The notes: generated by a model not told the origin, from the sequence alone. DNA of 64,000 bases from Agromyces hippuratus (GCF_013410355.1 NZ_JACCFI010000001.1:1178001-1242000), one strand, 5' to 3'; shown: positions 27,018-35,147, counted from the first letter of the stretch. A program made the numbers and translations.

Positions 27018-27891
27018 CTCCGCCTCCCCCAGTGCGCGGCCGTGTCTCCTCGACCGCTCTCGACAGCCTCCCGCGCCGATCGCGCGTGGTCTCGTCATCG
27101 TCGTCGTCGGCCCCGAGCACGGACTCGACGACGATCGCCGTCACGTTGTCGCGACCGCCGTGCGCGAGCGCGAGGTCGACGAGCTCGCCGGCGAGCCCCG
27201 CCGCATGCCCCGCGTCGCCCGCGAGGATGTGCGCGATCGAGCGATCGTCGACCTCCTTCGTGAGGCCGTCGCTGCAGACCAGGAACACCTGGCGCCCCGC
27301 GGCGGGGATCAGCCAGACGTCGGGGTCGACGAATTCGTCGGCGCCGAGGGCCCGCGTGATGACGTTGCGTTCGGGGTGCCGTTCGGCGTCTTCGGGCTGG
27401 ATCAGCCCCGCGTCGACGAGTTCCTGCACCGCGGAGTGGTCGACGCTCAACTGGTCGAGGGTGCGGCCGTCCCAGGCGTACACGCGCGAGTCGCCGATGT
27501 TGAAGACCATCCAGTGGAATCCGGCGCCGTCGCCGGCATCGACGAGCGCGACGCCCGACAGGGTCGTGCCCGCGACAGCGGTGCCCTCTTCGCCCGCCTC
27601 GCTCAGTGCGCGAACGGCCTCGTTCGAGCTGTGGATCGCATCGAGCACCTGCTCGGGCGACGAGGGCACGCCGAACTCGAGATGCCGGGAGAACGTCTCG
27701 ATGACGGCCCGGCTCGCCGCGTCGCCGCGGGCGTGGCCGCCCATGCCGTCGGCCACGAGGTAGATCGGGGCCTCCGCAAGGAAGGCGTCTTCGTTGACGC
27801 TGCGCACACGACCGACGTCGGTTCGCGCGCTGTGCGCGATGAGCGCAGCCCCGCGGGTCAGGGCGACGACGCCCTCGCCATCACCTGACAC
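26998..27891 (-). CDS. PP2C-family serine/threonine phosphatase
   Basis: A 297-residue metal-dependent phosphatase, first gene of the 20-kb operon. It has the PP2C motifs RSVNEDAFL, VADGMGGHARGD (metal-binding Asp and Gly-Gly), NIGDSRVYAW and, towards the C-terminus, CSDGLT and GGRDNVTAIVV. It likely reverses phosphorylation by the kinase two genes downstream. The GTG start at 27891 lies five bases after AGGAG. It lacks the membrane segment of PstP-type phosphatases and so is probably cytosolic. Confidence 0.92.
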   Translation of the reverse strand: MSGDGEGVVALTRGAALIAHSARTDVGRVRSVNEDAFLAEAPIYLVADGMGGHARGDAASRAVIETFSRHLEFGVPSSPEQVLDAIHSSNEAVRALSEAGEEGTAVAGTTLSGVALVDAGDGAGFHWMVFNIGDSRVYAWDGRTLDQLSVDHSAVQELVDAGLIQPEDAERHPERNVITRALGADEFVDPDVWLIPAAGRQVFLVCSDGLTKEVDDRSIAHILAGDAGHAAGLAGELVDLALAHGGRDNVTAIVVESVLGADDDDDETTRDRRGRLSRAVEETRPRTGGGGDGDVPA

Positions 27892-27954
27892 GGTTCTCCT
27901 CGGATCGAGCGGGAAGGTCGGCGGCCGCAGCGATGCATCCGGCGCCGAGCCTCC

Positions 27955-27980
27955 ACGCTAGCAACTCCGAGACCGTCTCG
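27955..27980 (-). promoter_or_regulatory. Candidate promoter and operator of the kinase/giant-protein operon
   Basis: On the minus strand an extended -10 (TGC TAGCGT, TAGCGT at 27960-27955) is preceded by a perfect palindrome CGAGAC-C-GTCTCG (27968-27980), which would lie between -35 and -10. The first gene, the phosphatase, starts about 60 bases downstream. The site is in the 136-base gap between the sulfatase stop and the phosphatase. A protein bound here would block RNA polymerase. Confidence 0.45.
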
Positions 27981-28027
27981 ATGACGCCTGTGGAACCGGC
28001 CGGTCGCGCGCCGGGCTCGCACCGGGC

Positions 28028-29824
28028 TCACACCGACGCCGACTCGGCCCCGTCGAGCGCCGACAGTCCCCGTGCGATCTCGTCGAGCGCCGGCCGGCTC
28101 ACGAGCCCGAAGGCGAGGTTCGCGACCTGCACCAGGCTGAGTTCGAGCGCCTCGGGCGGCAGCGGCCCGTCGACGATCGGGCCGAGCACCTCCCGCACGA
28201 CCTCCCTGGCGGGCACGCATGCGAGCAGTTCGGCGATCGGCGTGTTCACCGAGTACCGGGTGCCGGCGAAGTCGCCGGCCTCGATCGGGCCGGACCGCGC
28301 CGACATCAGCTGCGGCCAATGCGCTTCGACGAGGAGGTGCTCGAGCCCCACCTCCCCCGCGATCGGCAGACCGAGACGGGCGAACTGCTCGGGCGGGGCA
28401 TCCGCTTCGCGCATGAGTCGCGTCATGAGCGTCGCCATGCGCAGTTCGAGGTCGGCATCGCGCAGCGGATGCTCCTGCCCCGGGTCGGCCGCGAGGTCGA
28501 AGAGCATCGTGCCGAAGGCGTGCGGGTCGGCGTAGGCGTAGCCGGGGACGCGCAGCACCGGCATGCCCTTGGTGAAGGGCAGCGGATCGACGAGCTCCGC
28601 GTCGCGCAGCACCTCCACGGGCATCCGCCCCCGCATGAAGGTCGGCATGAGCGTGTACTCGGCCAGCGGCGCGTTGCCCGCGTGCACCGGTGCCCGCAGG
28701 TAGGCGTACCGGCCGTCGGTGACGTTCACGTGGCCGCCGAAGATGCCGAAGAGCGCACCGTCGCGGTGCTCGGCGTCGTTCGCGATCGCCTCGACGAGCG
28801 GCGTGCCCTGCATGTCGGCGCGTGGCTCGACCCCGAAGAACTCGAGCATGGTCGGCCCGAGGTCGATCATCTGCACGAGGGCGTCGCGGCGCTCGCCGCG
28901 TGCACCGGAGCGAGGATCCCAGATGAAGAGGGGCGTGTGGATCGTCTCCTCGTAGTACGGCGGCACGTTCTTGCCGAGCCAGTCGTGCTCGCCGAGCAGC
29001 AACCCGTGGTCGGTGCAGACGACGAGCATCGTGTCGTCCCAGAGGCCGTGCCGGTCGAAGGCGTCGAGCACGCGACCGAGCGACTCGTCGCACATCGACA
29101 GCAGCGCGCTGTAGCGGGCCCGAAGGTGCGCGAGCTCCTCGTCGGACTCGCTGCGCGGTGCGTAGTCGGGCCAGTCGTACTCGGGCCCGTCGTACGCGCT
29201 GTCGTAGAGCCGGTGGAACCGCTCGCCGCTGAAGAACGGCTCATGCGGGTCGAATGTCTCGATCTGCAGGAACCAGTCGTCGTCGTTCGCGTTCGTCTCG
29301 ATGAACTCGAGGCCGGCGTCGAAGGTGCGGCGCTGCGGGTGATCGGCCTCGTCGCGCAGGTGCTGCCGGTTCACCTGGTCCTGTCGGCGCAGTGCGTGGT
29401 TCGATGCGAACGGCCGGATGCCCGAGAGGTCGGGGTCGGCGACCTGCCCCTTCCACTCGTCCCCCTCCTGCCCGCGGAAGAACTCGAACGTGCGGAACCG
29501 CGGATGATACGTGGCGCCGCCGTCGAGCCAGTAGTGCTGGTGGTCGGTCACGAGGTGGGTCGTCACGCCGTGCTCGCCGAGCATCTCGGGCACCGAGTCG
29601 TCGAACGGCTCGAGCGGCCCCCACCCGCGGTGCAGGAAGTTCAGCCGCCCCGTGTGCATCTCGCGGCGGGTCGGCATGCACGGCATGCTGCCGCCGTACG
29701 AGCGGTCGAACGTGACCGCGTGCTCCGCGAGCCGGTCGAACTGCGGCGCGTGCACGTCGCGGGCTCCGTAGGGCGGCAGGAACTGCCGGTTCAGGGTGTC
29801 GAACATCACGACCACGAGCTTCAT
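28028..29824 (-). CDS. Type I sulfatase
   Basis: A 598-residue sulfatase. The N-terminus MKLVVVMFDTLN carries the metal-binding Asp9. GSMPCMPTR has the CxPxR signature (Cys49 to be converted to formylglycine, Pro51, Arg53), so a formylglycine-generating enzyme must be encoded elsewhere. CTDHGLLLGEHDWLGK supplies further metal and substrate residues. No signal peptide is visible, so it should act in the cytoplasm on an imported sulfate ester. Its ATG overlaps the MFS stop as ATGA; the pair is one operon. The substrate cannot be told from sequence. Confidence 0.9.
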   Translation of the reverse strand: MKLVVVMFDTLNRQFLPPYGARDVHAPQFDRLAEHAVTFDRSYGGSMPCMPTRREMHTGRLNFLHRGWGPLEPFDDSVPEMLGEHGVTTHLVTDHQHYWLDGGATYHPRFRTFEFFRGQEGDEWKGQVADPDLSGIRPFASNHALRRQDQVNRQHLRDEADHPQRRTFDAGLEFIETNANDDDWFLQIETFDPHEPFFSGERFHRLYDSAYDGPEYDWPDYAPRSESDEELAHLRARYSALLSMCDESLGRVLDAFDRHGLWDDTMLVVCTDHGLLLGEHDWLGKNVPPYYEETIHTPLFIWDPRSGARGERRDALVQMIDLGPTMLEFFGVEPRADMQGTPLVEAIANDAEHRDGALFGIFGGHVNVTDGRYAYLRAPVHAGNAPLAEYTLMPTFMRGRMPVEVLRDAELVDPLPFTKGMPVLRVPGYAYADPHAFGTMLFDLAADPGQEHPLRDADLELRMATLMTRLMREADAPPEQFARLGLPIAGEVGLEHLLVEAHWPQLMSARSGPIEAGDFAGTRYSVNTPIAELLACVPAREVVREVLGPIVDGPLPPEALELSLVQVANLAFGLVSRPALDEIARGLSALDGAESASV

Positions 29825-31101
29825 CGCACACTCCGCACGCGGTAGATGAGGATGCCGCCGAGCAGCATGATCACCGCGGCGACGGCGTAGAGCTCGCGGT
29901 AGCCTGCGACGCTGAGCACGAGCCAGGCGACGAGCGGCGCGATCGGCAGGTGCTGCGCCGCGTTGATGAGCCCGAGGTCGCGGGCCCGGTTCGCGCGATC
30001 GGGCAGCACGTCGGTGACGAGCGCCTGATCGACGGAGAGGAACACGCCGTAGCCGAGGCCGAGCAGCACCGCGGCGGCGATCGACGCGTCCCAGGTCGGC
30101 ACGATCGCGAGCACCAGGGCCGCGGCCGCCTGCAACGCCGCGGCGACCAGCACGAACATGCGGCGGATGCGGAGGCGGTCGGAGAGCAGCCCGCCGAGCC
30201 ATCCGCTGAGGCCGCAGGCGACGAGGTAGACGAGGATCAGCACGAGCATGCCGGTGTCGGGGTCGTCGACCTTCAGCACATCGGAGAGGAAGTAGAGCAG
30301 GTACGTCGTGCCCACCATGTTGCCGGCGTTCACGAGCACGCGCGAGGTCATCGCCCAGTAGTAGTCGTGGTTCGGCCCGAGCGGCGGGATGCGCAGCGCC
30401 GCCGAGAAGCGCGTCGTGGCGGCATCCGCCGGTGGTTCGGGGTCGCGAGAGGCCAGGATGAACGGCAGCGCGCAGGCGAGGGCGAGCACGCCGACGATCG
30501 CCCAACTGCCGCCGACGTCGGGCACGAGCATCGTGACGATCACCATGCCGATCGCGAGCGCGAGCACCTGCGGCACGCCCATCGCCGCTGAGGCGCGACC
30601 ACGCTGGAAGCGCGGCACCTGGTCGGCGATCACGGCGGACAGTGAAACGATCACGGCCGCGTAGCCCAGCGAGACGAGTGCCATGAGCACGGCGATCACC
30701 ACCGGGTCGCGCTGGATGCCCACGAGCGCGAACGAGATGCCGGCGAGGAGGAACCCGCCGAGGATCCAGGACCGGCGTCGCCAGCCGCGGAGTCGCGTGC
30801 GGTCGCTCAGCACGCCGAACACCGGCACCGAGACCATGATCACCACGGATGTCTCGCCGAGGAGGAATGCGGTCAGTGCGACCTTGTCATCGGGGGCGAC
30901 GACCTCGGCGATCTTCGCCATCATGAACTGCCCCGGCAGCATGACGAGGAGCCAGAGGCCGAACCAGGCGAGCGCGAACCGGAGGAGCCATCCGATCGAG
31001 ACTCTCGACGGCACGGGGCCGGTGGGGACCCGGCCGGCCTCGGCGGGCTCGAGGGGTGCGTTCAGGGGGTCGGGCTCAGGCGCCCGGTCGACGTTGACCA
31101 T
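29821..31101 (-). CDS. MFS transporter co-transcribed with the sulfatase
   Basis: A 426-residue protein with about 12 hydrophobic segments beginning near residue 35. A loop GVLSDRTRLRGWRRR between helices 2 and 3 and a similar GGLLSDRLRIRRM in the second half are the MFS signatures. It resembles the sugar/cation symporter-like branch (GPH or related). It probably imports the sulfated compound hydrolysed by the sulfatase (inference from the ATGA overlap). The ATG at 31101 has no Shine-Dalgarno; the promoter -10 is seven bases upstream, so the mRNA is probably leaderless. Confidence 0.85.
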   Translation of the reverse strand: MVNVDRAPEPDPLNAPLEPAEAGRVPTGPVPSRVSIGWLLRFALAWFGLWLLVMLPGQFMMAKIAEVVAPDDKVALTAFLLGETSVVIMVSVPVFGVLSDRTRLRGWRRRSWILGGFLLAGISFALVGIQRDPVVIAVLMALVSLGYAAVIVSLSAVIADQVPRFQRGRASAAMGVPQVLALAIGMVIVTMLVPDVGGSWAIVGVLALACALPFILASRDPEPPADAATTRFSAALRIPPLGPNHDYYWAMTSRVLVNAGNMVGTTYLLYFLSDVLKVDDPDTGMLVLILVYLVACGLSGWLGGLLSDRLRIRRMFVLVAAALQAAAALVLAIVPTWDASIAAAVLLGLGYGVFLSVDQALVTDVLPDRANRARDLGLINAAQHLPIAPLVAWLVLSVAGYRELYAVAAVIMLLGGILIYRVRSVR

Positions 31102-31108
31102 GCAACGA

Positions 31109-31150
31109 AGTATGAAGTGGGACGACTGTCTAAGTCAATCGTCCCACTTC
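31109..31150 (-). promoter_or_regulatory. Promoter and perfect inverted-repeat operator of the MFS-sulfatase operon
   Basis: The arms GAAGTGGGACGA (31114-31125) and TCGTCCCACTTC (31139-31150) are perfect 12-bp inverted repeats with a 13-base spacer. On the minus strand the spacer holds TTGACT (31138-31133), and 18 bases on is CATACT (31114-31109), a good -35/-10 pair. One arm lies between -35 and -10 and the other just upstream of -35, as expected of a repressor site. The ATG begins seven bases after the -10. Confidence 0.65.
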
Positions 31151-31203
31151 AGATGGAACGCTTCGAGGCGAGGCACGGTACCCGAGCGCCGCTCCCCCGG
31201 GTC

Positions 31204-32241
31204 TCAGTGCCCGTCGGTGTGCGAGTCCTCGGTGAAGTGCGGCACCTCGTCCATGAGCTTGTGCCCACGCGACTTCGCATCGTGGCGGGCCTTCAGGAGG
31301 CTCGCCACAGTCGCGACCGCCATCGCCGCGAGGATCACGCCGAGCGACATCCACGTCGAGATCTCGGGCGCCCACTCGATGTGCTCGCCCCCGTTGATGA
31401 ACGGCAGCTCGTTCACGTGCATGGCGTGGAACACGAGCTTGACGCCGATGAACGCGAGGATGAAGGCGATGCCGTACTTGAGGTACTCGAGGCGCTCGAG
31501 CAGGCCGCCGAGCAGGAAGTACAGCTGACGCAGGCCCATGAGCGCGAAGACGTTCGCCGTGAACACGATGAACGGACTCTGCGTGATGCCGAAGATCGCC
31601 GGGATGGAGTCGAGGGCGAAGAGCAGGTCGGTCGTGCCGATCGCGATGAAGACGATGAGCATCGGCGTGAAGAAGCGCTTGCCGTCGATGACCGTGCGGA
31701 GCTTGACGCCGTCGTACTCGTCGGTGATCGAGACCCGGCGGCGCAGGATCCGCACGACGAAGGTGTCCTTCTCCTCGTCGTCTTCATGGCCGCGCACCTG
31801 CTGGATCGCGGTCCACACCAGCCAGGCGCCGAAGATGTAGAAGATCCACGAGAAGTTCTCGATGAGCGAGGCGCCGAGCAGGATGAAGATGCCGCGCAGC
31901 ACGAGCGCGATGATGATGCCCACCATGAGCACCTCCTGCTGCAGCTTCCTCGGCACCGCGAACTTCGCCATGATGATGACGAACACGAAGAGGTTGTCGA
32001 TCGAGAGGCTGTACTCCGTCAGCCAGCCGGCGAGGAACTGCCCGGCGAACTCGCCGCCGGCGAAGAAGTACATGAGCCCTGCGAAGATCAGCGCGAGCAC
32101 GACGTAGAAGACGACCCAGAGGGTCGACTCCTTCATCGAGGGCACGTGCGGCCGCTTCAGGACGAGCAGGAGGTCGGCGATCAGGATCAACGTCAGGACG
32201 ACGAGGGATCCGATTTCGAACCAGATGGGGAGTTCGAGCAA
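31204..32241 (-). CDS. TerC-family membrane protein (probable Mn2+ exporter)
   Basis: A 345-residue integral membrane protein with about nine helices. TerC-family marks include SLSIDNLFVFVIIM and LLFALDSIPAIFGIT, the two acidic membrane motifs thought to bind metal. A charged loop (HEDDEEKD) and a His/Asp-rich C-terminal tail follow. The start is a TTG at 32241, seven bases after GAAAGG; it begins in the first predicted helix, as in the family. The gene is controlled by a yybP-ykoY riboswitch directly upstream, which supports a role in manganese efflux. Confidence 0.9.
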   Translation of the reverse strand: MLELPIWFEIGSLVVLTLILIADLLLVLKRPHVPSMKESTLWVVFYVVLALIFAGLMYFFAGGEFAGQFLAGWLTEYSLSIDNLFVFVIIMAKFAVPRKLQQEVLMVGIIIALVLRGIFILLGASLIENFSWIFYIFGAWLVWTAIQQVRGHEDDEEKDTFVVRILRRRVSITDEYDGVKLRTVIDGKRFFTPMLIVFIAIGTTDLLFALDSIPAIFGITQSPFIVFTANVFALMGLRQLYFLLGGLLERLEYLKYGIAFILAFIGVKLVFHAMHVNELPFINGGEHIEWAPEISTWMSLGVILAAMAVATVASLLKARHDAKSRGHKLMDEVPHFTEDSHTDGH

Positions 32242-32249
32242 CGTGGTGC

Positions 32250-32391
32250 CTTTCGGAGTTTGCGGGGACGACGGAATCCGAAAGTCTCTCCCCCTGCCGA
32301 TTCGCAGGTCCCACGCCCGGAGCGGCGGCAACGGCGCTCGTACTGACGATCGTGGGTCGAGGCCTGGCCTCGCGGGATACTCCCCTTCGCT
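32250..32391 (-). promoter_or_regulatory. yybP-ykoY manganese riboswitch with translation-control platform
   Basis: Reading the minus strand, the aptamer opens with GCGAAGGGGAGTA (from 32390) and closes with GGGGGAGAGACTTTCG (to about 32279), enclosing a GATCGTCAGTACG segment and CGGGCGTGGGACC, all features of the yybP-ykoY class. The closing strand CTTTCGGA (32284-32277) is perfectly complementary to TCCGAAAG (32257-32250), which contains the Shine-Dalgarno of the TerC gene. Mn2+ binding would lock CTTTC in stem P1 and free the ribosome site. A TAGACT -10 lies at 32403-32398, about seven bases before the aptamer. Confidence 0.8.
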
Positions 32392-32397
32392 CCCGCG

Positions 32398-32403
32398 AGT
32401 CTA
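32398..32403 (-). promoter_or_regulatory. -10 box of the riboswitch-TerC transcript
   Basis: TAGACT on the minus strand. Transcription would start at about 32391, the first base of the aptamer. A -35 is not obvious. Confidence 0.5.
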
Positions 32404-32485
32404 GTCGACCGCCGCACGCGCTCGCCCTCGCGCTCGCCGTTTCCGATCGCCCCCGCGCTCGCGGTTTCCGCTCGCCACGCGCCCG

Positions 32486-32491
32486 TAGACT
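32486..32491 (+). promoter_or_regulatory. -10 box of the UPF0114 gene
   Basis: TAGACT on the plus strand, 28 bases before the GTG start of the UPF0114 gene. It is back to back with the TerC promoter in the 277-base divergent region. Confidence 0.4.
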
Positions 32492-32518
32492 CGTGCTCCC
32501 ACCAGAAGGAGAGTGCCT

Positions 32519-33217
32519 GTGAGCTCGACACCCCCCACCCGCCAGTACCGCGCGACCCCGGGCTCCGCCCTCGTCGGCTACGCGATCTTCGCGAGCCGCT
32601 GGTTGCAGGCGCCGCTCTACCTCGGACTCATCGTCGCCCAGACGATCTACGTCGTCGTCTTCATGGTCGAGCTCTGGCACCTCGCCGAGGGCGTGATCGC
32701 GCACCCCGAGAAGATCGACGAGGCGGACATCATGCTCGCCGTGCTCGGCCTCATCGACGTGGTGATGATCGCGAACCTGCTCATCATGGTGATCATCGGC
32801 GGCTACGAGACGTTCGTCTCGCGCATCAACGTCGACGGACACCCCGACCAGCCCGAGTGGCTCAGCCACGTGAACGCCAACGTGTTGAAGGTCAAGCTCG
32901 CGATGGCCATCATCGGCATCTCGTCGATCCACCTGCTCAAGACCTTCATCGAGGTCGGCGACATGACCGACGGCGTCGCCAAGGGCACCGAGACGGGGCA
33001 GGACTACACGTGGGAGGGCGTGATGTGGCAGGTCATCATCCACTCCGTCTTCATCCTGTCGGCGCTCGCGCTCGCGCTCATCGACCGCATGTCGTACCAC
33101 AAGGTCGCCCCGCACGAGGTGCACGACGGCGTGCCGGTCGCCTATCCCGACGCGCAGTCGGGGCTCGGCGCTGCGGCGCCCGCGCCCGAACCGATCGAGA
33201 CCGGCCCGCGCCACTGA
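32519..33217 (+). CDS. UPF0114 (YqhA/TIGR00645) family membrane protein
   Basis: A 232-residue membrane protein with four helices: about 35-60, 78-100 (LGLIDVVMIANLLIMVIIGGYE), 130-145 and 180-198. SRWLQAPLYLGL at the start of helix 1 and GYETFVSRI after helix 2 are typical of the family, whose function is not established. The GTG at 32519 has AAGGAG seven bases upstream; another GTG at 32513 is too close to it. Divergent from the Mn-controlled TerC gene, though no riboswitch is seen on this side. Confidence 0.85.
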   Translation: MSSTPPTRQYRATPGSALVGYAIFASRWLQAPLYLGLIVAQTIYVVVFMVELWHLAEGVIAHPEKIDEADIMLAVLGLIDVVMIANLLIMVIIGGYETFVSRINVDGHPDQPEWLSHVNANVLKVKLAMAIIGISSIHLLKTFIEVGDMTDGVAKGTETGQDYTWEGVMWQVIIHSVFILSALALALIDRMSYHKVAPHEVHDGVPVAYPDAQSGLGAAAPAPEPIETGPRH

Positions 33218-33223
33218 CGCGCA

Positions 33224-33262
33224 CGTCGGGGCGCGGCATCGAACGGATGCCCCGCCCCGACG
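33224..33262 (+). terminator. Hairpin after the UPF0114 gene
   Basis: The 16-base arms 33224-33239 and 33247-33262 (CGTCGGGGCGCGGCAT and its near-complement) pair with one mismatch around a 7-base loop, starting seven bases after the stop codon. There is no T-run. A second small hairpin follows at 33265-33281. Confidence 0.5.
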
Positions 33263-33316
33263 GCGTTCGGCGGCGCCGAACCTCCGGCCGCGAACCCGCA
33301 CGGTGCCCGAAACGCA

Positions 33317-33346
33317 GAAAAGCCCTCGCGAACGCGAGGGCTTTTC
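33317..33346. terminator. Bidirectional intrinsic terminator
   Basis: GAAAAGCCCTCGC and GCGAGGGCTTTTC form a 13-bp stem with a GAAC loop; A- and T-tracts flank it in both directions. It separates the UPF0114 gene (plus) from tRNA-Glu (minus), whose 3' end is 28 bases away, and can serve both. Confidence 0.85.
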
Positions 33347-33373
33347 CACTTGTGTTGTCGCATGTCACATACG

Positions 33374-33446
33374 TGACCCCAGCGGGATTTGAACCCGCGC
33401 TGCCGCCGTGAGAGGGCGGTGTCCTAGGCCGCTAAACGATGGGGCC
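33374..33446 (-). tRNA. tRNA-Glu (anticodon CTC)
   Basis: A 73-base cloverleaf. Acceptor GGCCCCA pairs with TGGGGTC (one G-U), the anticodon stem CCGCC/GGCGG encloses CTCTCAC with anticodon CTC, and the T arm GCGGG-TTCAAAT-CCCGC is perfect. CCA is not encoded. It reads GAG, the preferred Glu codon here. Confidence 0.95.
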
Positions 33447-33547
33447 GAATCGACAACTTGAAGAGTATGACACAGCTTCGGGGCCGCTGCAAAATCGAGG
33501 CCGCCGCAGCATCCGTTCGCCCTCTCCCGCCTGCGTGCTCGCCGAAC

Positions 33548-34450
33548 TCAGACGAACACGGCGAGCGCGCCGGACACGATCTCGACGTCGACCGGCAACT
33601 GGCCGATGCGCTCGCCGTCGGCGTACGCGACGATGTCGTCCGCCTCGATGCGCACCTCCCGCCCGGTGAGGAACTCGACCGCGGGATGATCGGCGTGACG
33701 CCCCGCGAACACCTTGGGGAAGACGGCGACGAGCCGCGCCCGCGAGAGGGGGTGCACGATGAAGACGTCGAGCAGTCCGTCGCCGAGATCGGCGTGCGGC
33801 ACGATGCGCATGCCGCCGCCGATCGACGAGTTGTTGGCCACCGAGACGAGCATCGCCCGCTGCTCGCGGCGCACCCCGTCGACGGTGATGACGTAGCTGC
33901 GCGGGCGGAAGGTCACGAGTTCGCGGACCATCGCGAGTGTGTACCGGCGGGGCCCCTTGGGGCGGGTCATCCCGTTCGCGCGCTCGTTCACGACGGCGTC
34001 GAACCCCGCCGAGACGACGGACGCGAACCAGGTGCGCAGCTCGCCGTGCCGGATCAGGCCGGCGTCGATCACCCGAGGCGGCCTCCCGAGCGCCTCGACG
34101 AGCGCCTCGATCGCCGCGGCCGGGTCGTCGAAGGGCAGGCCCAGCCCACGCGCCAGGTCGTTGCCGGTGCCCGCCGCGACGATGCCGAGCGGCACGCCCG
34201 TGCCCGCGAGCAGGTTCACGCCGAGCGAGACCATGCCGTCGCCGCCGACGACGACCACGCCGTCGGTGCCGAGCGCGAACGCCGATTCGGCCGATCGGCG
34301 CAGGAGTTCGAAGTTGTCCTCGCGGAGCGCCGTGACCTCGTGCCCCTCACGTGCGAGCCGGTCGGCCACCGCCTGCCCGACGGCGCGATTGCGCCCGAAG
34401 GAGGCCGCGGGGTTGATCGCGACGAGGAGCCGCCGTGGGGCGCTGGACAT
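33548..34450 (-). CDS. Diacylglycerol/sphingosine kinase family lipid kinase
   Basis: A 300-residue soluble protein of the DagK/YegS superfamily. Nucleotide-binding motifs are INPAASFGRN (residues 11-20), VVGGDGMVSLGVN (the GGDG motif, with Met replacing the usual Thr) and GTGNDLARGLGLP. The C-terminal half has the beta-sandwich with SIGGGMRIVP and GLLDVFIV. It phosphorylates diacylglycerol or a similar lipid at the membrane face, recycling it to phosphatidate. The start is the ATG at 34450; a longer ORF overlaps the divergent MBL gene. Confidence 0.85.
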   Translation of the reverse strand: MSSAPRRLLVAINPAASFGRNRAVGQAVADRLAREGHEVTALREDNFELLRRSAESAFALGTDGVVVVGGDGMVSLGVNLLAGTGVPLGIVAAGTGNDLARGLGLPFDDPAAAIEALVEALGRPPRVIDAGLIRHGELRTWFASVVSAGFDAVVNERANGMTRPKGPRRYTLAMVRELVTFRPRSYVITVDGVRREQRAMLVSVANNSSIGGGMRIVPHADLGDGLLDVFIVHPLSRARLVAVFPKVFAGRHADHPAVEFLTGREVRIEADDIVAYADGERIGQLPVDVEIVSGALAVFV

Positions 34451-34511
34451 GGTGCGATTCTGACAGGCCGCGGCCTTGCGCGGCGACGACGCCGAGGTGT
34501 TGGCTCGGAAC

Positions 34512-35147
34512 ATGCGCCTCACGAAGCTCGAACACGCCGCCCTCGCCATCGAGGACTCGGGCGACAAGCTCTACATCGACCCGGGCAAGTTCACGACGCC
34601 GATCACCGAGTCGGCGGGCACCGTGGCCGTCGTCGTCACCCACAAGCACGACGATCACTGGACCCCCGAGCAGCTGACCCGCATCGCCGAGGCGAACCCC
34701 GAGGTGCGCATCTTCGGGCCGGCCGGGGTCGCCGCCGCCGCGGCCGACTTCCCCGTCGAGACGGTCGAGCCCGGCGACACCGTCGAGGTCGGGCCGTTCC
34801 GGCTGCGGTTCTTCGGCGGCCGGCACGCCGTGATCCACCCCTCGATCCCCGTGATCGACAATCTCGGCGTGCTCGTGAACGACTCGCTCTACTACGGCGG
34901 CGACTCGTTCACGCTGCCGGGCGTGCCCGTCGACGTGCTCGCGGCACCCGCGGGCGCGCCGTGGATGAAGATCAGCGAGGCCATGGACTACGTCGTCGAG
35001 GTGGCGCCCCGACGCGCGTTCCCGACCCACGAGATGGTGCTCTCCCGTGCGGGAAAGGCCCTGTCGAACGCCCGCCTCGCCTGGGCGACCGAACAGGGCG
35101 GCGGCGAGTACCTGCCGCTCGAGCCGGGCGACACGCTCGACTTCTGA
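34512..35147 (+). CDS. MBL-fold metal-dependent hydrolase (UlaG-like)
   Basis: A 211-residue metallo-beta-lactamase-fold protein. The motif THKHDDHW supplies the HxHxDH metal ligands; further ligands are expected in GGRHAV and PTHEM. It has the short UlaG/YycJ-like N-terminus MRLTKLEHAALAIE, where the His is conserved. Substrate unknown. The start at 34512 is the conserved one; upstream codons from 34476 are unlikely. It converges on the serine hydrolase with a 15-base gap. Confidence 0.85.
   Translation: MRLTKLEHAALAIEDSGDKLYIDPGKFTTPITESAGTVAVVVTHKHDDHWTPEQLTRIAEANPEVRIFGPAGVAAAAADFPVETVEPGDTVEVGPFRLRFFGGRHAVIHPSIPVIDNLGVLVNDSLYYGGDSFTLPGVPVDVLAAPAGAPWMKISEAMDYVVEVAPRRAFPTHEMVLSRAGKALSNARLAWATEQGGGEYLPLEPGDTLDF

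Noticed and set aside
33317..33346. Possible CRISPR-like or mobile-element repeat
   Set aside because: It is one isolated palindrome with A/T tracts next to tRNA-Glu, which is an intrinsic terminator; no spaced repeats or transposase are present anywhere in the window.
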